Assembly: GCA_041853585.1 (NCBI GenBank)
Contig: JBGZSM010000090.1
Span: forward strand, 1 to 29,044
DNA length: 29,044 nt
From: JAUNKE01 sp041853585
GTDB lineage: Bacteria; Bacillota; Clostridia; Peptostreptococcales; Filifactoraceae
Reading direction: 5' to 3'
How positions within the stretch are numbered: position 1 is the first letter of the stretch; every line of letters starts with the position of its first letter. The notes beneath the pieces are model-generated. The model saw only the letters and a program-made list of their open reading frames with translations, made no database searches and had not been told where the DNA came from. Both the position numbers and the translations under genes were made by a program. This document shows positions 22,333-29,044 of the stretch, piece by piece.

Positions 22333-23393
22333 ATCTCCTCCTTCTTCAACCCAAGCACCGCCCATCGAACGATAGGAATGCGACTCATGATTTCATATAG
22401 CACAAAGCCGATTAGAAAAGCCGACAAATCCGTGACGATATAAATTGCCCAAACCGGCAACGGTCTGTAAATATACAGCAAATAACCAACCGCCGATATT
22501 CCGAGATAATGAAAGATATATAATCCCCAAGATTTTTTTGACATCCACATCGTAAATCCGTTCTTTTTATCGCCCCATCTTTTCATCGCTCCGAGCACCG
22601 CCAAAATACTTGTGTAAGAAAATGCCATCGCAAGCGGCGAGCCGAAAACCGGCATCTGCGCATAATTTTTGTCAAAATAAATGCTAGAAAATAAAATCCC
22701 AAATATTGCCGATGACAGTACCAGCGGTATTGCCCATGCGCTTAACGAATTGATAATTGACTCATTCGAGAAGACAAAATATCCCAAGAAAAATGAAAAA
22801 CCATAGATGCCGAACTTATAAACTGTAATCAGCGGCGCATTCAAAACCTGTGCAGAAAGCCAAAATCCAATTCCAAGCAGCAAAATCATCCATGGCGGCA
22901 TTTTCCCGCAAAGCTCACGCAATCTCCCTTGTTCGATTTTTATAACGAGCAACAAAATCATGCTGTATAGCCACAGAAGTTGCAAAAACCAAAGAACACC
23001 GATTCCACTCAACGCCATGATAATGTATTTTATAAAAATCGGCAGCGATTTTATATCGTTGAATCCTCCTCCACTCAATATGTTCAAATATCCTTGAATC
23101 CATTGAAAAACAAACAGCCCGATAGTAGAAGGAACAAGCAATTTTCTCGTTCGCAGCCTGACAAATGCTTTCGGATATTTGCCGAGTGCACTCTGCGCAT
23201 TCATCCCGGCAACAACAAACAATAATGCCATAAACCAAGGATACAAAAAATATTGGATGATATCCCAAGGCTGATGCTCATAAAAATAACCGGCTCCACC
23301 CACATCATTGGAGTTGAAATAATAGAACACATGAAATATCACGACCAGCACAACCGTCATCCATTTGATATTGTCGATATAATATTTTCTCAT
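22314..23393 (-). CDS. Membrane acyltransferase family 3 protein
   Basis: A 359-residue polytopic protein of the acyltransferase 3 family (Pfam Acyl_transf_3). The N-terminus MRKYYIDNIKWMTVVLVVIFHVFYYFN has the family's opening motif with the catalytic-type His in IFHVF, followed by about nine or ten hydrophobic segments such as LWFLQLLWLYSMILLLVI, FFLGYFVFSN and AFLIGFVLYEIM. Members O-acylate cell-surface glycans or antibiotics; this one has no glycan genes nearby, so substrate is unknown. An ATG at 23393 with GGCGG upstream is chosen; an ATG at 23459 adds 22 residues that look like non-coding leader. Its 3' end overlaps the regulator gene. Confidence 0.88.
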   Translation of the reverse strand: MRKYYIDNIKWMTVVLVVIFHVFYYFNSNDVGGAGYFYEHQPWDIIQYFLYPWFMALLFVVAGMNAQSALGKYPKAFVRLRTRKLLVPSTIGLFVFQWIQGYLNILSGGGFNDIKSLPIFIKYIIMALSGIGVLWFLQLLWLYSMILLLVIKIEQGRLRELCGKMPPWMILLLGIGFWLSAQVLNAPLITVYKFGIYGFSFFLGYFVFSNESIINSLSAWAIPLVLSSAIFGILFSSIYFDKNYAQMPVFGSPLAMAFSYTSILAVLGAMKRWGDKKNGFTMWMSKKSWGLYIFHYLGISAVGYLLYIYRPLPVWAIYIVTDLSAFLIGFVLYEIMSRIPIVRWAVLGLKKEEICSKTT

Positions 23394-23459
23394 ACAAACA
23401 CCGCCTTCGCAACTATTCTTAACACAAGTATAACATTTCGCAATATGTCCTACCACCAA

Positions 23460-23862
23460 GCATATTGAACAAAATGACTTGATTTTTGTTAAAATTCATT
23501 GCAAAAGTATGAAGGTGGAGATAACGATCCTGATAAAACAATATGAGAACGACATTTAGCCTCGAGCAAAAGATTCCTTGGAAGGCGTCAAATCAAAAAA
23601 CATATGAAAAGAGCAAGTCGCAGTAAATTGCCAATTTTAATTCAAACTTAGAATCAGGACTGACCGTATTCAAATAACATCTTAGCTATGATTCCACAAA
23701 CCACATTTTTAGTTTTATCTTTGATTTCTACTCAAAATTCAAATTCTGATTCCTAAACTCAATTGCCATCCCTGTTTCTACACTCGATTTCCATTTCGAA
23801 TGCAACAATTGGGTTTTTGTTGTCATTAATTTCATCTACTTACATAAATAACTTACTTATAG
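23460..23862. other. Gene-free spacer upstream of the restriction-type gene, with four GANTC sites
   Basis: No supported gene. A 15-codon start at 23509 runs into several stops. GATTC/GAATC (GANTC) occurs at 23572, 23651, 23690 and 23748, a dense set for AT-rich DNA, next to a predicted GANTC methyltransferase. The AT-rich 23640-23790 part recalls the 5109-5320 texture. It should hold the divergent promoter of the acyltransferase. Confidence 0.4.
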
Positions 23863-23891
23863 TTTCACATCCCGCAAAATAATGATATAAT
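23863..23891 (+). promoter_or_regulatory. Promoter of the restriction-type gene
   Basis: Extended -10 ATGATATAAT (TATAAT 23886-23891) with a poor -35 TTTCAC at 17 nt. The ribosome binding site AGGGGGTG follows, seven nt before the ATG at 23914. No C-protein gene or C-box is visible upstream. Confidence 0.6.
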
Positions 23892-23913
23892 ATTTAAAAG
23901 GGGGTGCATAAAC

Positions 23914-24513
23914 ATGCCATATCGATTTGATTGTTCTGCCTGTAAAAATCGTTGTGATGGGAAAAGTCTTGGTGTCTATCAATTCCGTAATGATGTCGAA
24001 TACTCGGCGCATTTTGAAAATCAATTGATTCAAGAAATAATGAATTTCGGTTTCTTTGCGAAAAAAACAGAGCGAGATGGTTATCCCGACATTGAAGTCT
24101 ATGAATATGAAAACGGACCCATCCGATGCTATATTGAAGTAAAAGCGCAGCGACGCTCATTTATGAAAGTTTCTCAACTTCTTCCAAACAGCAATCTTGT
24201 GCCATCCGAAACTATGGCGCTTAACTTATCCGACCTGTTGCGATATTTCGAAGTTGCCGAAAACGAAACCGTTCCGGTCTACATATTGTGGGTGCTTAGC
24301 GAAAGACCTTGTATTGTTCCAAATACACAACATCTGTATTTCTATCAGCGCTCCGATATTCTACAGAAAATTTACAATCACTATCGCGATGCTCGCCGCT
24401 ACAGGAGAGCAAGCGGTAAGGGTGATGTAGTCAACGGGCAGCATCGAGGGGTCGTTGTCAACTATCACTTCAGTCTGAAAGAGCTCATTCCATTTAATAT
24501 GAATGATATTTAA
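23914..24513 (+). CDS. Putative type II restriction endonuclease, PD-(D/E)XK fold with N-terminal Cys cluster
   Basis: A 199-residue protein that I do not recognise by name. Residues 7-14 are CSACKNRC, a possible zinc-binding element, unusual at the very start of a nuclease. Residues 55-80 read DGYPDIEVYEYENGPIRCY then IEVKAQRRS: Pro58-Asp59 and Glu75-x-Lys77 form a PD-(D/E)XK site with the expected spacing. A basic tail segment RDARRYRRASGKGDV follows. Convergent with and 44 nt from a HinfI-like methyltransferase, so it is probably the cognate nuclease cutting at GANTC-like sites. Alternative: a Mrr/Card-like or DUF-type nuclease unrelated to the methyltransferase. Confidence 0.7.
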   Translation: MPYRFDCSACKNRCDGKSLGVYQFRNDVEYSAHFENQLIQEIMNFGFFAKKTERDGYPDIEVYEYENGPIRCYIEVKAQRRSFMKVSQLLPNSNLVPSETMALNLSDLLRYFEVAENETVPVYILWVLSERPCIVPNTQHLYFYQRSDILQKIYNHYRDARRYRRASGKGDVVNGQHRGVVVNYHFSLKELIPFNMNDI

Positions 24514-24516
24514 AAA

Positions 24517-24539
24517 ATGGCCGGCATGATGCCGACCAT
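24517..24539. terminator. Shared terminator of the convergent restriction and methyltransferase genes
   Basis: ATGGCCGGC pairs with GCCGACCAT (one C-A mismatch in one orientation, G-U in the other). On the minus strand the hairpin is followed by five T residues, good for the methyltransferase; on the plus strand only TT follows, so termination there may be weak. Confidence 0.75.
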
Positions 24540-24557
24540 TCTTAGCATTCGAAGTAT

Positions 24558-25664
24558 TTATTTCTTACTTTCCCGATATTTATCTCGCACATCCGCAATG
24601 GATACTCTTTCATCTTCTCGCATAACATACCAATAGTCAAAACCGTTTAATCGGTTTGCTTTTACGCCTCTGGCAACCGCCGCGCAGGAATGCATATCCA
24701 TTATCTCGCCATTGTATTTAAGCTTTCCATCGCTTTGAAGAGTTGCCATCGATTCACCTGCTCTAAAGTAAAAGCTTTCGCCTTCGACAAAAACTCCCGC
24801 CTCAATCATCTCCGAAACCGAAACTTTTATCGGTTTTTTATCAAAATCAGCCCTCGCCACGGGACTATCCTCGAATTCAATTTCAGCAAGTCGTTTTTCA
24901 CCGTATTTACAATATTCCGCTTCACGCTCTATCATAATATACTTTCTTCCAAGTTTTTTTGCCGCTGCCGCTGTTGTCATCGTGCCGCCGAACGGATCTA
25001 AAACGACATCTCCCATTTTTGATGATATAGCAACAATTCTTTCAAGCATTTCTAGCGGTTTCTGTGTGCTGTGAAGCTTGTTTCCGTCTTCATTTTTAAT
25101 TCTTTCATTTCCGGCACATACCGCCATTCTCCAAACAGAGCCCAGCTGTTTGCGAGTTCCTTTGGCAAATTCTTCCTCCGTTACCGTATCGAGATTAAGT
25201 TCTTTCGCAGTTTTATAATTGAATGTATACCTGGACTTTTTTGTTTTCGTTGCCCAAATAAGCGTTTCGTGACTGTTATTCAATCTTGTGCCCATAAAAT
25301 TAGGCGTTGGATTCTTTTTATGCCAGACCACATCATTTATCAGCCAAAATCCGATGTTCTGCATTATTGAACCGATTGTATAAATACATTGCATACCTCC
25401 AATTACCCAAATGGAACCATTGGGCTTTAGTATTCTGTAGCATGCTTGCAGCCATTGCTTTGTAAATTCTTCATAATCTTGTAGCGATTCAAACTGATCC
25501 CACTCGTCATCACAACCGTCGAAATCCGTTCCTTCGACCCTTTTTAGTACACCTTCAACCCGCATCCAATACGGCGGATCCGCAAAGATCAAATCCACAC
25601 TTTCGGGCTTCATTTTATTCATTTCTTCAATGGAGTTTCCATTGATAATAACATTTTCGTTCAA
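24558..25664 (-). CDS. HinfI/CcrM-type site-specific DNA adenine-N6 methyltransferase
   Basis: Beta-class methyltransferase of 368 residues. The catalytic motif FADPPYWM (29-34) precedes the SAM motif VVLDPFGGTMTTAAAAKKLGRKYIMIER (220-247), and WNKxNPxPNFxGTR-like HKKNPTPNFMGTRLNNSHE matches M.HinfI closely. HSTQKP is also present. The C-terminal RAMA domain (about 275-365) ends DYWYVMREDERVSIADVR as in HinfI. Predicted target is GANTC, inferred from resemblance. Motif I reads GTMTT where most have GTGTT. It starts with TTG at 25664 after AAGGAGAG. In alphaproteobacteria CcrM is solitary; here a nuclease-like gene lies tail-to-tail. Confidence 0.92.
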   Translation of the reverse strand: MNENVIINGNSIEEMNKMKPESVDLIFADPPYWMRVEGVLKRVEGTDFDGCDDEWDQFESLQDYEEFTKQWLQACYRILKPNGSIWVIGGMQCIYTIGSIMQNIGFWLINDVVWHKKNPTPNFMGTRLNNSHETLIWATKTKKSRYTFNYKTAKELNLDTVTEEEFAKGTRKQLGSVWRMAVCAGNERIKNEDGNKLHSTQKPLEMLERIVAISSKMGDVVLDPFGGTMTTAAAAKKLGRKYIMIEREAEYCKYGEKRLAEIEFEDSPVARADFDKKPIKVSVSEMIEAGVFVEGESFYFRAGESMATLQSDGKLKYNGEIMDMHSCAAVARGVKANRLNGFDYWYVMREDERVSIADVRDKYRESKK

Positions 25665-26034
25665 TAGTGAACTCTCCTTCCATATTTGAATATCGCATTT
25701 ACAGTTTTGAGCTTATTTTACTTTTTCGTAAATTTTCTCCTGTTGGGAACAACTTTTCCTGCATACTGTGTTATGATGTCTCGAAATCATCAAATTTAAT
25801 TTTTGGTCTCCATGAATGCAGCCTTGATTTGCATTACTCAAAAAAATACCCATGTAACGGGTAGAGAAAAAAACACCCATTATTTCAAAAAAGTCATCAT
25901 CCGGCTTTATCTTTCTGCTAAGCCCCAAGTTCTGATATTCTAGTATGATTTCCTAATTTTATTGCAGTATATCATAAACATACAAAAATATTATATCAAA
26001 AAAATGTGTTCTTATATAGCAAATTCAGCTTTTT
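25665..26034. other. Spacer between methyltransferase and helicase genes
   Basis: No supported gene; the minus-strand frame at 25713-25928 has no family resemblance. On the minus strand TACCC (25863-25859 side) and GGGTA (25851-25847 side) form a 5-bp hairpin followed by seven T residues, a weak terminator for the helicase transcript. A TGATATAAT element at 25990-25998 (minus) lies within the 21-nt repeat shared with 89-109 and could drive the methyltransferase with a long leader. Confidence 0.4.
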
Positions 26035-28779
26035 TTACATTATTATGGGCTGTTCAAAGCCGAGCAGCTCGTTAAGCTTCCGGACAATTCTCTCTTTTTC
26101 CCAACTGCCGACCGTTGATAATCGCAGCAACGGAAGCCCATTTTGCTCCAAAATTTGATCCTTCAACATATCTCTCTGCGCTTGCTTTGTTCCGATTTTG
26201 TGAAAAGCATATCCATCTACCTCGATTACCAACACCGGTTTCTTTGTCACTTTATTATGAATCAAAAAATCAACATGTGTTCTCGGATCGGTTGTGTATT
26301 CCCTTTCTCTCCCTTCGAGCAAGGAAGTATCAATCAGCAATTTCATCAGATAATGATTGGCAACTCCCAGCGATTGGAATTGATCCATTTTTAGAGTTTC
26401 CTCAATCAAATCATACACAAAATTCTCCGAGTCGTGAACCAATCTTCTTTTGTGTAATTGAAAATATTTTTTTCGCGCCTCTTTGTATTGTTTGTAAAGA
26501 TAGTCAAAAACCGAAGTCACTTTGCTGTCGAGTAAAACAAAGTTATTGTATTCAATGTAGCCGACCAAATCGCCCAAATTGCTTTCTTTCTCCTGCTCAT
26601 TCCCTGAAATCACGACAATCAATTGCTTTTTCGCCCGCGACACCGCCACATTGAGCAGATAAGGGTCATCAACAAAGTCGCTGATAACATCGTCAACTGT
26701 TGAAATAATAATACTGTCTTTTTCTCGACCTTGAAACTTGTGCACCGTTGATATATCCGGATTGTCAAATGTCCTTTTGAGCGCTTTTACCTGCTCCCTG
26801 TACGGCGCAATAATTCCCATTTTCTCTTGGTCCGCAATGTAGCTCGGAATAATTTCATGCATGATAATGTCGATTTGTCGTTGACTGTAATGCCCTCTTG
26901 CATGATTGCCTTTGACGGATTTTACAGCCATCAAAACATTCTTCTCATCTTTATCCTCGGTCATGATGACAAGTTCTCCGTCATAAAATTTCTGATTGCA
27001 AAAATTGATGATTTTCGGATGACATCGATAATGCTCTCTGAGTAAAGTCTGCGGAATATTTGGGATTACTTCCGACATCGACTGCAAAAAACTTTTGTTG
27101 AAACGATAGCCTTCTCCAATCTGAAAATTATCGTATATTCTTTCTGATGCCTCTCTCATCGGAGTAGTGATAACATTGGGCAGCTGCTTCTTATCGCCTA
27201 CGATGACGCAATTTTTTGCACTCGACAAAGAAAGAGCTCCCGTAGCAACATCCACCTGCGATGCCTCATCCATTATCAGATAATCGAATACCACATTTTT
27301 GCCCAAACTGCTTTTTGATGAAAAAGTCGTACTCAACACGACGGGATACTCGTTCAATACACTTTTTGAATCCTTCCAAAGCTGCTCTTGCGAAAACACC
27401 ATCCGCTCGGATTTTCCATTATATCTTTTTGACAAAGTATCTTTGAGAACTCTCATCGACTCTTCCTGCATCTCATGAATCAGATTCCCCTTGTTTGTCG
27501 CAAGGAAATTCTGAATTTCTTTTAGTTCATTGTTCAGCTCTCGAATTTTGGTCTTGTAAAAATAATTTTGAAGCAAAGTCAGCAACTCCGACGATTCTTG
27601 TTTATAAAATCTCCAATCTGTAATCCCAAATTGAATCATATTTTTGATTTTGAAAAGCAGCCCCATCGGTTTGTTTTTCTCCAAATAGTCCCTATATCGA
27701 CTTTCCAATTGCAATATTTTTTTAGAAGAAATTTTTGGCTTAATAAAATCGTCATCCTCATCCAAATTAAGATTCTCAAAATGTTTTTTGAAATATTTCC
27801 ACTCCGTTTCGCCAACAGCTATCTCCTGTCTGAGTCGGGCGGCTCTTTCTTCTTTTTCAAAAATTTTTTGAAGCAATAACGATTTATGTCGAATGGATCT
27901 CAAGGAAATTTCGGCATCATTATTCATTTTCCAATTTGTAAAATCGGGATATTGACCCGTTTGATTTTGGATAAATGCCTTTTTATTTTCCGATTTTCCA
28001 AGAGTGGCTACGATAAATTCCAATTGATACTCAGGCGAAGCTAATTTTTCATAGATATTCTCAATCGCTGAATTGTTGTTGGATACGACCTGCACATTTT
28101 TCCCAAGCAACAAAATATTGGCAAGGATATTTAAAATCGTCTGTGTCTTTCCCGTTCCAGGTGGCCCCTGAATAATGCTCATCTGATTTTCCATCGCATT
28201 TTTGACTGCTTGATATTGACTGGCATTGCAGCCGAAAGGAAAAATCGGCACAAATTCATTTTTATTTTTTGAGTCAAGTCCCGCTCCTTCCAAATATTTC
28301 GCTAAGACAAGTTCCTTTCCGACAAATACAATGTCCTCATATCTTTTGCGTAACAAAATTTCGCCGCTGTTCGGATCTTGGATATCGCTGAGTGCGGCTA
28401 TTTCTTTTAGGTATGTAAACACATTCTTTGCTTTGGGGTTGCTCAAGCAGGATTCGCTGATTTCCAGTTCGTTTTGAGTAAAAATGCGTTCCTCTCCGCC
28501 TTTGAAAAAAACCTTCCAATAGGATTCGCTGCCGTCTCGAAAAATGCGAATCGCTTCTATATTATATAGTTCTTTCCCACGATTCAAAACCTGAAAGTTT
28601 TGTGGCTGTATAATTTCAGGATTCCTAAGATAACGAACATTGGATGGAAAATAATGATAGACGGTTATACCATCAAAACGCACATCATATTTTTTGGTTT
28701 TGTGATTATAAGCACAGTAAGTAACTGCCTTCGTTTTATCTTCCCCTTTTAGTATTATAAGATTTTGCATCGTATTCAT
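26035..28779 (-). CDS. UPF1-like superfamily 1 helicase with C-terminal DUF2726-type nuclease domain
   Basis: A 914-residue protein. Residues 1-180 form a strand-rich N-terminal domain that I cannot place. The SF1 core follows: Q-motif NASQYQAV (185), Walker A GPPGTGKT (205-212), Walker B MDEASQ (503-508), GDKKQLP (528-534), HYRCHP (583-588), STVHKFQGREKD (677-688) and NVAVSRAKKQ (710-719), all intact. Between Walker A and B lies a Lys/Glu-rich coiled coil (about 295-430). The C-terminus (about 780-905) is a nuclease-type domain with VDFLI (Asp837), VIEVDGYAFH (Glu853, Asp855) and QRDMLKDQIL, like DUF2726/PD-(D/E)XK. Helicase-nuclease fusions of this type are common in phage defence. Its promoter is flanked by repeated boxes. 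Confidence 0.88.
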   Translation of the reverse strand: MNTMQNLIILKGEDKTKAVTYCAYNHKTKKYDVRFDGITVYHYFPSNVRYLRNPEIIQPQNFQVLNRGKELYNIEAIRIFRDGSESYWKVFFKGGEERIFTQNELEISESCLSNPKAKNVFTYLKEIAALSDIQDPNSGEILLRKRYEDIVFVGKELVLAKYLEGAGLDSKNKNEFVPIFPFGCNASQYQAVKNAMENQMSIIQGPPGTGKTQTILNILANILLLGKNVQVVSNNNSAIENIYEKLASPEYQLEFIVATLGKSENKKAFIQNQTGQYPDFTNWKMNNDAEISLRSIRHKSLLLQKIFEKEERAARLRQEIAVGETEWKYFKKHFENLNLDEDDDFIKPKISSKKILQLESRYRDYLEKNKPMGLLFKIKNMIQFGITDWRFYKQESSELLTLLQNYFYKTKIRELNNELKEIQNFLATNKGNLIHEMQEESMRVLKDTLSKRYNGKSERMVFSQEQLWKDSKSVLNEYPVVLSTTFSSKSSLGKNVVFDYLIMDEASQVDVATGALSLSSAKNCVIVGDKKQLPNVITTPMREASERIYDNFQIGEGYRFNKSFLQSMSEVIPNIPQTLLREHYRCHPKIINFCNQKFYDGELVIMTEDKDEKNVLMAVKSVKGNHARGHYSQRQIDIIMHEIIPSYIADQEKMGIIAPYREQVKALKRTFDNPDISTVHKFQGREKDSIIISTVDDVISDFVDDPYLLNVAVSRAKKQLIVVISGNEQEKESNLGDLVGYIEYNNFVLLDSKVTSVFDYLYKQYKEARKKYFQLHKRRLVHDSENFVYDLIEETLKMDQFQSLGVANHYLMKLLIDTSLLEGREREYTTDPRTHVDFLIHNKVTKKPVLVIEVDGYAFHKIGTKQAQRDMLKDQILEQNGLPLLRLSTVGSWEKERIVRKLNELLGFEQPIIM

Positions 28780-28853
28780 AGAAATTCCTGTTCTCCTGTA
28801 CTCTTATATTCGACAATTATAGCTGAATTTTTTTATCTTACGGATTCTTTTGC

Positions 28854-28901
28854 GTCCAATTTTACTTCTTTTTGGACAAAAAGTCAATTTCTTGGACAAA
28901 A
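28854..28901 (-). promoter_or_regulatory. Helicase promoter with repeated TTTTGTCCAA operator-like boxes
   Basis: Minus strand: -35 TTGACT (28887-28882), 17-nt spacer, -10 TAAAAT (28864-28859). The 10-mer TTTTGTCCAA occurs exactly twice, at 28901-28892 just upstream of the -35 and 28881-28872 inside the spacer, 20 bp apart, so on the same face of the helix. An inverted TTGGAC (28859-28854) overlaps the -10. This is the layout of a repressor-occupied promoter. No candidate repressor gene lies within the window. Confidence 0.65.
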
Positions 28902-28953
28902 CAGTTCGTGTCAAGTTGTTGTGGAGTTTTTCTATTGACAAGCTCCAAATGGT

Positions 28954-29043
28954 TTAGCAAATCTTATCTTTTCCGGCTTTGCCGATTGCGTGCAGTAAGA
29001 TTTGTGTTCCAATTTTACGATCGAATATCCATGGCTCTCCATC
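28954..29043 (-). CDS. 3' end of an unidentified protein (partial)
   Basis: An open frame enters from the right edge and ends at TAA 28956-28954. The visible part is 29 residues, DGEPWIFDRKIGTQ followed by ILLHAIGKAGKDKIC. Composition is GC-richer than the spacer next to it and looks coding, but no family can be assigned. It reads in the same direction as the helicase gene, whose promoter lies 50 nt further on. Only the right-hand neighbour sequence can prove it. Confidence 0.35.
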   Translation of the reverse strand, partial: DGEPWIFDRKIGTQILLHAIGKAGKDKIC

Positions 29044-29044
29044 G

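Noticed and set aside
23509..23640. Possible decayed small gene starting with ATG near 23509
   Set aside because: The frame has three or more stops within 45 codons, and I could not match the pieces to any family.
25713..25928. 71-codon minus-strand frame between helicase and methyltransferase
   Set aside because: No ribosome binding site, no family resemblance, and it spans a terminator-like hairpin.
1..29044. tRNA, rRNA, CRISPR arrays, prophage integrase or att sites
   Set aside because: No cloverleaf-type sequence, repeat-spacer array, transposase or integrase gene was recognised on either strand.

Overview
This window looks like chromosomal DNA of a low-GC Gram-positive bacterium (Bacillota, probably a clostridial or Tissierellia-like anaerobe). 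The basis is AT-rich intergenic DNA, strong GGAGG ribosome binding sites, several TTG starts, TPP and FMN riboswitches that work through intrinsic terminators, a lipoprotein-type solute-binding protein, and Bacillota-type families (DUF6483, DUF4177, VanZ, separate MetH reactivation protein). I cannot name a genus.

Layout. 1-576: no convincing gene; terminator-type hairpins, helically phased T-tracts and a 197-nt foldback. 577-1912 (-): CopZ-type metal chaperone and an Old Yellow Enzyme. 2157-5108 (+): a TPP-riboswitch operon for uptake of a thiamine (pyrimidine) precursor: thiamine-binding protein, permease, lipoprotein, ATPase. 5570-6064 (+): VanZ-like membrane protein. 6140-6793 (-): metallo-beta-lactamase-fold hydrolase. 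6948-10007 (-): a tight operon of three GNAT acetyltransferases, a glycerophosphodiester phosphodiesterase, a DUF6483 protein and a DUF4177 gene interrupted by a stop codon, behind its own promoter and a terminator-like leader. 10149-11236 (-): a Panacea (DUF4065) antitoxin and its partner, with a strong promoter. 11499-14567 (-): B12-dependent methionine synthase plus its separate reactivation protein, the latter split by an in-frame TAA. 14774-18742 (+): FMN-riboswitch-controlled riboflavin genes ribD-ribE-ribBA, then ribH. 18784-23393 (-): TIM-barrel protein, MalY/PatB-like C-S lyase, Spx/ArsC-like protein, XRE-AbrB regulator and membrane acyltransferase. 23914-28779: a small defence-like cluster with a short PD-(D/E)XK protein (+), a convergent HinfI/CcrM-type adenine methyltransferase (-) and a 914-residue UPF1-like helicase with a C-terminal nuclease domain (-), whose promoter is covered by repeated operator-like boxes. 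A partial ORF enters from the right edge.

The first 20 kb are mostly core metabolism: thiamine salvage, methionine and riboflavin synthesis, each with recognisable control signals. The accessory parts are the Panacea pair, the restriction-modification and helicase cluster, and the structured leftmost 0.5 kb. The most useful follow-ups are the unassigned Panacea-linked partner, the helicase-nuclease with its operator array, the foldback with two identical ACGAT loops, and the two in-frame TAA codons within 4.5 kb. No tRNA, rRNA, CRISPR array, transposase or integrase was seen.
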